Shown here in pieces: positions 8,251 through 17,132 of a DNA stretch of 64,000 bases. The DNA comes from Bordetella parapertussis (GTDB taxonomy: Bacteria > Bacteroidota > Bacteroidia > Chitinophagales > Chitinophagaceae). The notes below the pieces were generated by a model. The model was not told the DNA's origin. It saw nothing but the letters and a program-made list of their open reading frames with translations, and made no database searches. Position 1 is the stretch's first letter. Each line of letters begins with the position of its first letter. Location: assembly GCA_943331005.2 (NCBI GenBank), contig CALQJX020000001.1, positions 1 to 64,000 on the forward strand. Direction: 5' to 3'. The translations under genes were made by a program, and so were the position numbers.

Positions 8251-10143
8251 CTACCTCTCTACTACTATCCTGGCGGTATGTGTGCTATAGGGGGTAGTAA
8301 CGGAGATAAAATACAGCCCCCCGGGCACAGAGAGTTCCAGTATCATGCTGCCGGAGGCAGATAGTTGTTTTATGGTTCTGCCGGTAACATCGGTAACTAC
8401 CACTGCCGCTGGTATGGCTGCGGGCAGCTGCAGGGTGAATGTACCGGTGCCGGGGTTGGGCAATATGCTGAAACCCGCATCGGCAGCAGCTATTGGGGGC
8501 ATACCGACGGCACATGCTGCAGCTGGCACTATGACCACCGGATGCTGCACCGCATGCATGCCGCAGGTATTGGTAATGCGATACGAGATAAGTGCGGTGC
8601 CCGGTGCTACTGCAGTAACAACACCCGATATACCTGCAGTGGCAACGGCAGTATTGCTGCTGCTCCATGTGCCGCCTGCCCTTGTAGCGGCATAGAGGGC
8701 GGTATTGCCTGCGCATAGGGTATCGGCTCCGGAAACGGCACCTGCAAAAGCTATACTGTCTACCAATACACGTACCATAATTGTATCGGAAAGGTTGCCG
8801 CAATCGGTAGCAGCTACAGTAAAGGAATCTGTGCCGGAATAACCAATGACCGGTGTATAACTGAACCCCGCAGGCATAAGTGTGCCACCGGTGGTGGTGA
8901 CTGTGCCTGCAGCGGTTGCTGTGCCATGTGCAGCAGGCAGCAATACACTCCAGTTGAGCTGCTGACCCGAGTTGCCATCAGATAGCGTAAGCAGTGTATC
9001 AATATTTTTTGTAGTGCTCATACACATACGGATGTTGGCCACGCTGCCCTCGGCATAAACAGGTGCATACTGCGGCACCGTAATGGCACGGATGCGACAG
9101 TAGGTAGCCACGGTCTCGCCATAGTATACAGTACCCTTGCAGTCGGTGGTTATGGAAAAAGGCCCCGCCAGCAATGCAGCCGTGGCGGGCCCACCATCGC
9201 CGGCAAACCCCGGTGTGCCTGTACCGGCAAATGTACTGATGATACCTGCCGCATTGATGACACGTATACGGGAGTCGTCGCAGGCAAGATAAATATTACC
9301 TGCACGATCGCAGGATATGCAATGCACCAGATTAAGAGATGCTGCGGACGCAGGACCACCATCACCCATGGTTGTGGTACCGGTATTGCCGCAAATGGTG
9401 GTAATTATCCCCGTGGCGGCACTCACCCTGCGTATGCGATGGTTGAAACGGTCGGCTATATAAATATTCCCTGCCGTATCTACATCCATACCCTGAATGA
9501 TACTGAAGCGGGCAGCAGTGGCGGGCCCGCCATCGCCACTGAAGCCGGAAGTTACATACCCTGCCACCGTGTGTATGATGCCTGCAGGGTCTATACTGCG
9601 CACACTGTTCTCTGTTACAAAATACACCGTACCATCAGGCCCCACACTTACCGCCCCTTCCGGAGTAATGCGAGCAGCCAAAGCCGGGCCACCATCGCCG
9701 GTATGACCCGGAAATCCGTCTCCGGCTATGGTAGTGATAATGCCGGCAGCATCAATTTTGCGTATGCGGTAATTAGAACAATCCGCAATGTAGATATTCC
9801 CTGCAGCATCCATAGCCATACCTGCGGTTGCATTGAACTGCGCGGCAGTAGCGGGGCCTCCATCGCCCGAAAAACCTGCTATACCTGTACCAGCAAAGGT
9901 GTTGATGATACCAGAGGGATCTATGCGCCGAAGATTATTATCTGATAGAGAAAGAAGATAAATATTTCCTGACCCATCAGCAAGAAGATCCCAACAGGAA
10001 TTTATGTTGGCCATAGTAGCAGGGCCTCCATCTCCGCTATAGCCACACGTGCCGTTACCGGCTATGGTTGTAATTATCTGACTATTAGCCGCCTCACAGC
10101 AGAAAATAGTTACTATGAGGAATAGTGGAAATATTCTTTTCAT
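8251..10143 (-). CDS. Secreted NHL-repeat beta-propeller with Ig-like domains and T9SS tail
   Basis: 630 aa with signal peptide MKRIFPLFLIVTIFCCEAANSQ. It has the same order of parts as the protein at 5437: NHL repeats (IITTIAGNGTCGYSGDGGPAT, repeated with GFSGDGGPATAA variants) to about residue 360, an Ig/cadherin-like module (LTLSDGNSGQQLNW...GYSGTDSFTVAATD), a BIG2-like module (DTLCAGNTALYAATRAGGTW), and a T9SS type A tail with FSILPNPGTGTF and a closing ARIVVER strand. It should be a cell-surface or released beta-propeller. The two genes point toward each other across the DUF6150 gene and repeat arrays. Each is divergent from one of the small secreted paralogues. Confidence 0.88.
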   Translation of the reverse strand: MKRIFPLFLIVTIFCCEAANSQIITTIAGNGTCGYSGDGGPATMANINSCWDLLADGSGNIYLLSLSDNNLRRIDPSGIINTFAGTGIAGFSGDGGPATAAQFNATAGMAMDAAGNIYIADCSNYRIRKIDAAGIITTIAGDGFPGHTGDGGPALAARITPEGAVSVGPDGTVYFVTENSVRSIDPAGIIHTVAGYVTSGFSGDGGPATAARFSIIQGMDVDTAGNIYIADRFNHRIRRVSAATGIITTICGNTGTTTMGDGGPASAASLNLVHCISCDRAGNIYLACDDSRIRVINAAGIISTFAGTGTPGFAGDGGPATAALLAGPFSITTDCKGTVYYGETVATYCRIRAITVPQYAPVYAEGSVANIRMCMSTTKNIDTLLTLSDGNSGQQLNWSVLLPAAHGTATAAGTVTTTGGTLMPAGFSYTPVIGYSGTDSFTVAATDCGNLSDTIMVRVLVDSIAFAGAVSGADTLCAGNTALYAATRAGGTWSSSNTAVATAGISGVVTAVAPGTALISYRITNTCGMHAVQHPVVIVPAAACAVGMPPIAAADAGFSILPNPGTGTFTLQLPAAIPAAVVVTDVTGRTIKQLSASGSMILELSVPGGLYFISVTTPYSTHTARIVVER

Positions 10144-10245
10144 GGTAGCAATCTAAGTTTTATCAAAAATATATAAGTCCTCTATAACAAACTAATATTT
10201 TGTTAATTGTTTATTAACTTTAGTATTCACCTAAATCTAAATAAC

Positions 10246-10737
10246 ATGAAACACTTGTTGTATTACCTACTAATGACATTCTTATCAGTGACTTCTTTTG
10301 GACAAAATGGAAGGATTACTATTACCAACAATTGCTCTTTTGACATTAATGTTGTTGTAGAAGGAAATGACATAGGGGCATTTTTGCCTACAAATAATTA
10401 TATAGAAAGTAACATGTTTACTGTAAACACCGGTTCATCATGGACATTAGATCCATGTATCATACAAACATTTTGTGGCTGGAATTATGTTCCGGGTGCT
10501 GGTTACACTTGCTCTCCACCAGCAACACCTTACACAGTCATCTGGAGAGATGTTAGAGTATCATTACCAAGCATTGCTACATGCGGTGCAATAACAGGAG
10601 GATCTTCAGCTCCATCTTGTGGCCTCCTGGGCTTCACGTCACCTTATTCATTTTGCACAGGTGGAGAATATACAACATGGTTCAGTGCACTGGGATGTGT
10701 TGGTGGGGCAGATGTAGTAATTACAGTAAATCCATAA
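10246..10737 (+). CDS. Small secreted Cys-containing protein, paralogue of the gene at 4778
   Basis: 163 aa; ATG at 10246 starts the signal peptide MKHLLYYLLMTFLSVTSFGQ. The mature part (RITITNNCSFDINVVVEGND ... TVIWRDVRVSLP ... TTWFSALGCVGGADVVITVN) aligns in order with the 4778-5326 protein and holds about seven Cys. It is probably an extracytoplasmic beta-sandwich with disulfides. As with its paralogue, it is divergent from an NHL/T9SS gene. It is markedly more A+T rich than the surrounding housekeeping genes. A stem-loop with a T-run follows. Family not recognised. Confidence 0.72.
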   Translation: MKHLLYYLLMTFLSVTSFGQNGRITITNNCSFDINVVVEGNDIGAFLPTNNYIESNMFTVNTGSSWTLDPCIIQTFCGWNYVPGAGYTCSPPATPYTVIWRDVRVSLPSIATCGAITGGSSAPSCGLLGFTSPYSFCTGGEYTTWFSALGCVGGADVVITVNP

Positions 10738-10758
10738 TAATTATAGTCAAAAAGACTC

Positions 10759-10803
10759 AAGAGGCTGTTTCAATACAAGAGACAGCTTCTTGTTCCTTTT
10801 TTA
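10759..10803 (+). terminator. Rho-independent terminator after the small secreted protein gene
   Basis: AAGAGGCTGTTTC (10759-10771) pairs with GAGACAGCTTCTT (10779-10791) with two G-T wobbles, followed by GTTCCTTTTTT. Confidence 0.7.
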
Positions 10804-10832
10804 GACAAGAAAACTAATGTATAGTATCAGAT

Positions 10833-12392
10833 CTAGAGCTTGATGAGGTCGTCGGTCTGAGCGTCGTAGAAGTTATATTCTGTAAGCGGGGAGTCGTTGT
10901 CGCCCACTACTTTCATCTTCACCTGGTGGGCTTTTTCCCACTTCTTGGCTATAGATGGTTTCAGAATATTGCCCTTGGTAAGGTAGGCCTCTACAATGGG
11001 GTGTACAGAGAGCTTCAGCTTGCGCACGCCCTGGCTCACCACATATTTCAGGTCTTTCTCAATATCGTCGGCCAGCAGTATGGACGGGCCTATCTTGCCG
11101 GTACCACGGCAGGTGGGGCATTCCTCGGCAGTAGATATATTGATCTCGGGGCGCAGGCGCTGGCGCGTTATCTGCATGAGCCCGAACTTGGATATAGGCA
11201 ACACGGTGTGGCGGGCACGGTCGGTGGTCATAAGTCCCTCCACAGCATCGAGCAGCTGCTTGCGGTTCTCGGCCAGCTTCATGTCTATGAAGTCTATGAT
11301 GATGATACCTCCCAGATCGCGCAGGCGCAGCTGTCGCACTATCTCCTGTGCCGCCTCCAGATTGGTGGCAAGGGCATTGGCCTCTTGTCCGGCTTCGGGG
11401 CTGCGGGTGCCGCTGTTCACATCTATTACATGCAGTGCTTCTGTATGCTCTATGATGAGGTAGGCGCCACTGTTGAGGTTCACCGTCTTACCGAAAGATG
11501 ATTTCACCTGCTTGGATACACCATGCGTATCGAAGATAGACTGCGCTGCGGTGTGCAGGCTCACTATCTCCTCCTGTCCCGGCGATACCTTTGAGATGTA
11601 GTCGCGGGCCACAGACATCAATGCTTTGTCGTTGGTAACTACCCGCTGAAAACTATCGTTGAGCAGATCTCGCAGTATAGACGTGGTCTTGTCCTGCTCG
11701 CTCATGATCATTTGCGGGGCCTTGCTGCCTTTCAGGGTCTTTTGGATCCCCTTCCACATCTTTTCCAGTTCCAGTATGTCGGCATGCAGTTCTGCGGTAT
11801 TCTTGCCTTCTGCGGCAGTGCGCACTATCACCCCGAAGTTGCGGGGCTTTATGCTTTCCACTATGCGCTGCAGGCGCTTGCGCTCCTCGGCAGAGTGTAT
11901 CTTGCGGGAGATGGCAACCACATCGTTGAACGGAGTAACGACCACAAACCGGCCAGGCAGCGAAACCTCGCAGCTGAGCCTCGGGCCCTTGGAAGAGATA
12001 GGCTCTTTAAGCACCTGTACCAATACCTCGGGCTTGCCGTTGAAGACCTCGGTGATCTTGCCCGACTTCATGATCTCGGCCTCGTTCTTGAACCTGCCGA
12101 AGTCATCGCCCCACGAGGCATTTCCTTCTATACAGGACTTGGTAAACTTGAGGAGCGAGCGCAGATACGGACTGAGGTCGGTATAGTGCAGGAATGCATC
12201 TTTCTCGTAGCCCACATCTACAAATACGGCATTGAGACCGGGCATGAGCTTTTTGATCTTGCCGAGGTAAATATCACCCACGGCAAATTGCCCCTGCCCG
12301 CGTTCGTAATGTAGTTCTACCAGCTTTTTGTCTTCAAGCAAAGCGATCTCTACACCCTCGCCAGATGCATTAATAATTAATTCTTTGTTCAT
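10833..12392 (-). CDS. rng: Ribonuclease G/E family endoribonuclease
   Basis: 519 aa from MNKELIINASGEGVEIALLE, the usual start of Bacteroidota Rng; an in-frame ATG 13 codons upstream (12431) adds MAANAPEAIWYVP and cannot be excluded. The S1 RNA-binding segment is FAVGDIYLGKIKKLMPGLNA..VFVDVGYEKDAFLH. The catalytic metal site is in LHVIDVNSGTRS and GGIIIIDFIDM (the two Asp). The zinc-link type motif CPTCRGTG follows. The enzyme processes 16S rRNA 5' ends and degrades mRNA. There is no long C-terminal degradosome scaffold, so it is RNase G-like in length. Confidence 0.93.
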   Translation of the reverse strand: MNKELIINASGEGVEIALLEDKKLVELHYERGQGQFAVGDIYLGKIKKLMPGLNAVFVDVGYEKDAFLHYTDLSPYLRSLLKFTKSCIEGNASWGDDFGRFKNEAEIMKSGKITEVFNGKPEVLVQVLKEPISSKGPRLSCEVSLPGRFVVVTPFNDVVAISRKIHSAEERKRLQRIVESIKPRNFGVIVRTAAEGKNTAELHADILELEKMWKGIQKTLKGSKAPQMIMSEQDKTTSILRDLLNDSFQRVVTNDKALMSVARDYISKVSPGQEEIVSLHTAAQSIFDTHGVSKQVKSSFGKTVNLNSGAYLIIEHTEALHVIDVNSGTRSPEAGQEANALATNLEAAQEIVRQLRLRDLGGIIIIDFIDMKLAENRKQLLDAVEGLMTTDRARHTVLPISKFGLMQITRQRLRPEINISTAEECPTCRGTGKIGPSILLADDIEKDLKYVVSQGVRKLKLSVHPIVEAYLTKGNILKPSIAKKWEKAHQVKMKVVGDNDSPLTEYNFYDAQTDDLIKL

Positions 12393-12465
12393 TGGTACAT
12401 ACCAAATCGCTTCAGGTGCGTTCGCCGCCATTATATCAGCGAGGCTTTCAGGCTGTAATATAAAA

Positions 12466-12512
12466 CCTGCACATCATCCTTCCACGCCGTAGCGGGGCGG
12501 ATGATGTGCGGG
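12466..12512 (-). terminator. Strong stem-loop between the bS22-like gene and rng
   Basis: CCTGCACATCATCC (12466-12479) pairs with GGATGATGTGCGGG (12499-12512), a 14-bp stem with one G-T pair and a GC-rich loop. Read on the minus strand it is followed by GGTTTTATATT, a weak U-tract. It could terminate the upstream small gene or form the 5' leader of rng; RNase E-type mRNAs often carry regulatory leaders (inference). Confidence 0.5.
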
Positions 12513-12557
12513 ATAAAAAACGGCAGCTTTTGAAAAGGAAGCAGTGGGAATAATAGC

Positions 12558-12650
12558 CTACTTGTTCTTTTTATGACGGTTCTTTCTCAGACGCTTTTTG
12601 CGTTTGTGAGTGGCTATTTTATGACGTTTCCTCTTTTTACCACAAGGCAT
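12558..12650 (-). CDS. Tiny basic AURKAIP1/COX24-domain protein (bS22/mS38-type ribosomal protein)
   Basis: 30 aa: MPCGKKRKRHKIATHKRKKR followed by LRKNRHKKNK. Nearly all residues are Lys, Arg or His. This is the small Bacteroidota protein annotated as AURKAIP1/COX24-domain containing, related to actinobacterial bS22 and mitochondrial mS38, which sit in the small ribosomal subunit. The conserved KMATHKRKKRLRKNRHKKK-type core makes the call secure despite the length. It lies 20 bp downstream of a TPR gene and upstream of rng on the same strand. The ribosomal role is by homology. Confidence 0.85.
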   Translation of the reverse strand: MPCGKKRKRHKIATHKRKKRLRKNRHKKNK

Positions 12651-12669
12651 AATATGAGTTTTTAAAATG

Positions 12670-13533
12670 TTACTTTAATGAATTTATGTGTTGGTCGATC
12701 TCCTTACTGAATTCGGGGTTATTCACCACCTTCTTGCATTTTTCCAGCAGCTCGATCGCCTTTTGTTTATTTCCTGTTCCTTCGTATGCCTGGGCAAGGA
12801 AGTATAAAGCTTCTTTGTTCTCAGGTTCTTTTTTCAGTACTGTCTCAAAGCGTTTCACGGCTTTATCGAACTGTCCTGATTGTATTGACATCCTTCCCAA
12901 CAACATATTGGCGGGGACGTTTTCGGGTTTTTCCCTTGTTATACCCAGTGCCATCTGTACGCCTTTCATGGGTTCTGATGTTCCCTGGATGTATGCGGAA
13001 GCCATTATCAGTTTCACCTCTTCATTCCCGGGATGTGCCTTCAGCACGCGGTCTGCACAATCAATTGCTTCGGCGGCTTCCCAAAGCTGCAGGGCACGTT
13101 CACCTTCATGTTCCAGCAGTTCCAAAAATAATTGGGCTGCAAAGGTGAGGCTTTTTTCTGAATTTTCCAATTTAGCAGCCTGCGCTCTGTAAAAAACTGC
13201 TACAGGATACTGTTTATTACGCTCCCACACACCCGAAAGGCGTGTAAAAACGACAGCCATCCGCGACGAATCGCTGATGGCCGTTATTTCCTTTTCGATT
13301 GCAGCAACAGAATCTGCAGCGGCTTTTGCCAGCTGCTTGCGTGAAGCTGTAAGTATTTCCTCGAAAGAGACAGCTTTCACAGTGTTAGGGCCCGGCGCGC
13401 CTGCGCTACCGGACATTGCGCCCTGCATTGCTGCGGGCTTATCTACATGAGGGGGCACTGTATTGCCACCCCAGTATAAAAGAGCTATGAGTATGATGCC
13501 GACTGCGATTGCGAAATAGTGTATTGCCCTCAA
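12670..13533 (-). CDS. Membrane-anchored TPR protein
   Basis: 287 aa. A single N-terminal membrane helix (MRAIHYFAIAVGIILIALLY) is followed by a low-complexity Gly/Ala/Pro linker and then helical repeats. Two canonical TPRs lie near the C-terminus (PANMLLGRMSIQSGQFDKAV..FETVLKKEPEN and EALYFLAQAYEGTGNKQKAI). It is probably tethered in the inner membrane with the TPRs outside. The usual partners cannot be told from context; it lies between HU and the tiny ribosomal-type gene, with 95 bp to HU. Confidence 0.8.
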   Translation of the reverse strand: MRAIHYFAIAVGIILIALLYWGGNTVPPHVDKPAAMQGAMSGSAGAPGPNTVKAVSFEEILTASRKQLAKAAADSVAAIEKEITAISDSSRMAVVFTRLSGVWERNKQYPVAVFYRAQAAKLENSEKSLTFAAQLFLELLEHEGERALQLWEAAEAIDCADRVLKAHPGNEEVKLIMASAYIQGTSEPMKGVQMALGITREKPENVPANMLLGRMSIQSGQFDKAVKRFETVLKKEPENKEALYFLAQAYEGTGNKQKAIELLEKCKKVVNNPEFSKEIDQHINSLK

Positions 13534-13628
13534 GTAATTGTAAGTTTTGTGAGCAAAGGTACGGAAGCCTGCTATAACAATGGCCTCCCTGCACTACAAT
13601 GCGATCTTCACCGGTAAATCTTCTTCTA

Positions 13629-13949
13629 TTAATCTTCGAGGTCGGCCACTTTGTGCTCAGACAGTTCGTGTGCCGATTCTTTTACCGCATGCACAAACTC
13701 CTTGGCAGGCTTGAAAGCCGGAATGAAATGCTCCGGTATCTCTACAGCCACATTCTTCTTGATGTTGCGACCCACCTTGGCAGCACGTTTCTTCAGTATG
13801 AAACTGCCAAAGCCGCGTACATAAACGGGTTCACCCTCTACCAGCGATGTTTTTACTTCTTTAAAGAACGCTTCCAGCGCCACAAGAATATCCACTTTAG
13901 GGATACCTGTTTTCTCTGCTATGCTGCCAACAATGTCTGCTTTCCTCAT
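13629..13949 (-). CDS. HU/IHF-family DNA-binding protein
   Basis: 106 aa. MRKADIVGSIAEKTGIPKVD is the HU dimerisation helix region, followed by the beta-arm with VYVRGFGSFILKKRAAKVGR..IKKNVAVEIPEHFIPAFKPAKEF, where the arm-tip Pro (IPEHFIPAFKP) is present. It binds and bends DNA as a dimer in the nucleoid. It carries a C-terminal extension of about 15 residues beyond the standard 90 (KESAHELSEHKVADLED), mostly acidic, as seen in several Bacteroidota HU paralogues. Confidence 0.92.
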   Translation of the reverse strand: MRKADIVGSIAEKTGIPKVDILVALEAFFKEVKTSLVEGEPVYVRGFGSFILKKRAAKVGRNIKKNVAVEIPEHFIPAFKPAKEFVHAVKESAHELSEHKVADLED

Positions 13950-14244
13950 GGACTTACTTGTTTTAGTAGTGAACGTTACATTTTTAAAGAAACAATTATC
14001 AAGCCATGTTTTGCGCCCAACGATAAAAAACAGGGTTTTTATTCACAATGGATTAATAAATATTCGCAAAATTGTTTATAAATAACTGATTATCAGTAAA
14101 CAAAGATTTACGAAAATTAAATCTTTATAACTTGCAAAGCTACATATAAAACCTCATATAAAACAACAATATACATAATGTGCTATAAATGTGTGGCATG
14201 CGACGGGCAATATTTTCTACAATTTGGGGAAATTAGTGGGATTT
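13950..14244. other. A+T-rich intergenic region, promoter side of HU
   Basis: No coding signal seen. About 295 bp of A+T-rich DNA between the HU start and the stop of the lipoprotein gene on the same strand. It contains a short direct echo (CATATAAAACCTCATATAAAAC near 14143-14165). I could not place a convincing TAnnTTTG box. Confidence 0.5.
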
Positions 14245-15765
14245 TTATATCCCTCTGAACCGCACATCTGCCGAATAAGGCATAACAGTAACCTGGTAGC
14301 GGCGGCTGTTTACCGGCTGTAAGGTATTGAGACTGTATACATTGTACCAGCCGGCCCTGCCACCGCAGGCTGTGGCATGGTGGGGCGCAGGCCCCGAAGG
14401 GTTGGCATTGCTGCTGGCTACCACAAACTGCCCGGTACGATCGTCGACCGTAATGCCGTGCGGCTGATAAAAATCGCCATAGATCACCTGCACCACCTCG
14501 TTGGTAATGTAGTTGATAACATAGACCGAACCCTTGCGGCCGGCTAGCGGATTGGCATCGTCTTCCATGCAGGTAACAAAGAGGTAGGGTTTGCTGCGCG
14601 AGAGTGCCATTTCCTGCGGCAGCCTGCCCACGGGTATCGCCGCCAGCACGGCATCGGTATGGGCATCCATCACCCGCACCTCTTTGGTACCCTCGCAGGT
14701 AAGGAAATATTTGTTGTAGCCCGGTGCCATAAGTATCTCGTGCGGATTGGGTGAGCTCTTGTCGCTGCTGTTGGTGGTAACGGGTGGCTTGCCATCTATG
14801 CTCACTTTGGCATAATAGGGTTCTTTGGGTGCGTATTTATATACTACATTGCCATACTGAGCGGTAACAAAGCAGGTATCGAAATGTGCATCGCTGGTTA
14901 TGCCGTGCGGAAATACAAATGAGCCGCTGCCGCTGCCCGTGAGCCACGGCTGTGTGGTGAGCGAGCCTGTGTTGGCAAAGATGATGCTACCGTTAGCGGT
15001 CCAGTCGGTAGTAGCAAGGGCAGTATCGCCGGGTGCCACATAGAGTATGTTCCAAGAGCCGGTACCCAGCGGAATAGCACCTACTACCTTGTCGGTACGG
15101 GTATCTATCTGCTGAATAACGGTGCCACCGAGGAAACTCACATATACATAGCGCCCGTCGGCCGATGTGCGCAAACAGTGCGGACTTTCTATAGTGCCGG
15201 CATTGGTGCCTACCTGTATGTAGCGCATCACCACATTGGTGCGGGCATCTATAACAGCTACCAGATCGCAGCCCTGCTGCGAGAGGTAGACCTTCTGGCG
15301 GGTATCGGCATCAGAGGAGAAGGCTATATTGCCGTCCTTATCGGGTGCGCCTGCGGCTATCCAGTTCTTCAGGGTGTTGTACTCGTCTGTGCTGAGGTGA
15401 CCCGATGTGCCGCCCGAGGGGTCGTAGGGCATGGTGGGCAGGGCCACTACTCCACGTGCAGGATCTTTGTTCACAAAGTAGAGCAGCGGACTGTAATCGG
15501 GGCTGTAGGGCACTACCACAGCGCCTGTGCCGCCCCCGTCGAAGAGGTGCGCCCACGAATCCAGCAGCAATCCGGCACAGTTCTTATAGCTGGCCGCATT
15601 GTGGCATCCTGCAGTAGCGCATTTGTTTACCATTATCTTGCCCACCTCATCCGGAAACGCGCCATAGTCGGGCGTGGCACCGTTGTTATTTTTGGGCTTA
15701 CAAGCCGTTACCAGCAACAGTGCAGAGAGGGAAGAGAGCAAAATAAATAAGACATATTTTCGCAT
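14245..15765 (-). CDS. Lipoprotein with cytochrome c-type haem site and YncE-like beta-propeller
   Basis: 506 aa. The signal peptide ends in a lipobox (ALLLVTAC-K). Residues about 35-150 contain NKCATAGCHN, a CX4CH haem-binding motif, with a plausible distal Met in LPTMPYDP and the closing NTLKNWIAAGAPDKDG typical of small Bacteroidota cytochrome c domains. From about 160 on there is a seven-bladed YVTN/YncE propeller (VAVIDARTNVVMRYIQVGTN, IQQIDTRTDKVVGAIPLG, VRVMDAHTDAVLAAIPVG, VYVINYITNEVVQVI). It is expected to be a periplasmic or surface lipoprotein with possible electron transfer and binding roles. The CX4CH spacing is unusual but known in other c-type cytochromes. Confidence 0.82.
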   Translation of the reverse strand: MRKYVLFILLSSLSALLLVTACKPKNNNGATPDYGAFPDEVGKIMVNKCATAGCHNAASYKNCAGLLLDSWAHLFDGGGTGAVVVPYSPDYSPLLYFVNKDPARGVVALPTMPYDPSGGTSGHLSTDEYNTLKNWIAAGAPDKDGNIAFSSDADTRQKVYLSQQGCDLVAVIDARTNVVMRYIQVGTNAGTIESPHCLRTSADGRYVYVSFLGGTVIQQIDTRTDKVVGAIPLGTGSWNILYVAPGDTALATTDWTANGSIIFANTGSLTTQPWLTGSGSGSFVFPHGITSDAHFDTCFVTAQYGNVVYKYAPKEPYYAKVSIDGKPPVTTNSSDKSSPNPHEILMAPGYNKYFLTCEGTKEVRVMDAHTDAVLAAIPVGRLPQEMALSRSKPYLFVTCMEDDANPLAGRKGSVYVINYITNEVVQVIYGDFYQPHGITVDDRTGQFVVASSNANPSGPAPHHATACGGRAGWYNVYSLNTLQPVNSRRYQVTVMPYSADVRFRGI

Positions 15766-15884
15766 TACAGGGTCCGTTTGCGGAATAATAAAGTTACGAA
15801 AAAAGCGCCTCTATGCAGCAACAACACCAGCATAGATACTATAATTTCCTATCCAACGTTATAGAGGCAATAAAATCAGTTCTT

Positions 15885-16283
15885 ATGAAACCTATCGTAC
15901 TGTTTACCGCCATACTGCTGGGGCTGGCATCGTGCAAAAAAAACCATGACACACAACGTATAAACGATCTGTACGGCAGCTGGAAGCTGGTGAAGGTAAC
16001 GGGCGGTATAGCCGGTATGAACATAACCGCCGCACAGGCCGGCAGAGACCCTGAGACGATCCGCTTCAATGCAAACAACACTTATACAAAGACCCTGATC
16101 TACAACACAAGTACAGGTGCTTACAGAATAGACAGGGCAACCATTCCCGGCTATAAAGACCCCATAGACATTGTGATCTTCAACAACAGCGGCAAGCTGC
16201 AATACACCATCAGCAGAGATACGCTTGTAATGAGCAGCTACGAAATATCAGACGCAACCGCAGACTGGTATGTAAGGCAATAG
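15885..16283 (+). CDS. Small lipocalin-like lipoprotein
   Basis: 132 aa. ATG at 15885 begins a lipoprotein signal (MKPIVLFTAILLGLASC-KK). The mature region starts with DLYGSWKLVKVTGG, followed by alternating strands (TIRFNANNTYTKTLIYNTST, KLQYTISRDTLVMSSYE), the pattern of the lipocalin-like/META-like lipoproteins abundant in Bacteroidota. Ligand unknown. It is divergent from the cytochrome/YncE lipoprotein and convergent (1-bp gap) with the next gene. Confidence 0.75.
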   Translation: MKPIVLFTAILLGLASCKKNHDTQRINDLYGSWKLVKVTGGIAGMNITAAQAGRDPETIRFNANNTYTKTLIYNTSTGAYRIDRATIPGYKDPIDIVIFNNSGKLQYTISRDTLVMSSYEISDATADWYVRQ

Positions 16284-16284
16284 A

Positions 16285-16857
16285 TCAGTTGGCAGTAACA
16301 AAGTAATTGGAGTATTCGGCAGAGGCATACCCCCTGGCTTTCATGTCTTTTACAAACTGCAGCACCTCGGGCTTTATGTCTTTGCGTAGCCTGTTGCGTA
16401 TACTCAGCTTGAAGCTGAGATATTTACTGGTGCGGTTGCCCAGCGTGGCGTGATAGAGCGGATAAAAAGAAAACACCAGCGCCGGCCAGCTAGCCCTGCT
16501 GCCCTGCGAGAAAGAAATGATCACCGGCATTCCGGCTATCTCCCCCTTCAGCGATTCTGTAGTATAGAAAAAGCGGCTGTGCTCGTTGTGCAGTATGATG
16601 GTGTAGCCCTCATCGAACAGTTCGGTGATGGAGCGGGCCGTATCATCTTCGGTGATGCGCTTCATAGTGCGGAAAAAGTTGAGCCCGCGGATAATGATAA
16701 TTATAGTAGTAACCGCGCAGCCTATACCCGCCATGAGCAACACACTGAGGGCATCGGTTTCGGTAAGGCCCACCAGCATAAAGAATACAATACCACACAG
16801 GAACGACAGAATCGCTATGTAAAAGACCTTGTTGCTGTTGTATTCCCAGAATTTCAT
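16285..16857 (-). CDS. Two-helix membrane protein, function unknown
   Basis: 190 aa. Two hydrophobic helices near the N-terminus (VFYIAILSFLCGIVFFMLVG and LLMAGIGCAVTTIIIII) are followed by a soluble domain of about 130 residues (SITELFDEGYTIILHNEHSR ... VLQFVKDMKARGYASAEYSN). No family recognised. The soluble part is probably cytoplasmic by the positive-inside rule. Codon use is like the neighbours, so it is probably a real gene. Confidence 0.65.
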   Translation of the reverse strand: MKFWEYNSNKVFYIAILSFLCGIVFFMLVGLTETDALSVLLMAGIGCAVTTIIIIIRGLNFFRTMKRITEDDTARSITELFDEGYTIILHNEHSRFFYTTESLKGEIAGMPVIISFSQGSRASWPALVFSFYPLYHATLGNRTSKYLSFKLSIRNRLRKDIKPEVLQFVKDMKARGYASAEYSNYFVTAN

Positions 16858-17132
16858 TTAGTGTATCTTCTTGGCTTCCCGGCTTTTCACTTTTACAAAA
16901 ACCAGCTTAGCGCCTTTTTGTTTTGCGCAAATATCAGGGAATAAAACACAAACATAGGAATTGGGAAATAGATGGTTCCTGTACATATAGATATTACAAC
17001 AAAAAGTATGCCAATCTGTAAGGGTGCTGTGAAGGCAGCAAACGGAAGAGAAAATGAGGCAAAAAAAGCAGATTGATAACGGTCATCTGCTCCGAAATAC
17101 TTTTTCCTTATCTTCAACAAAAATTATACAAT

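Noticed and set aside
16893-17120. Minus-strand 75-codon hydrophobic frame upstream of folD
   Set aside because: It lies in the intergenic and promoter region of folD, with no coding-like codon choice and no conserved-looking motif.
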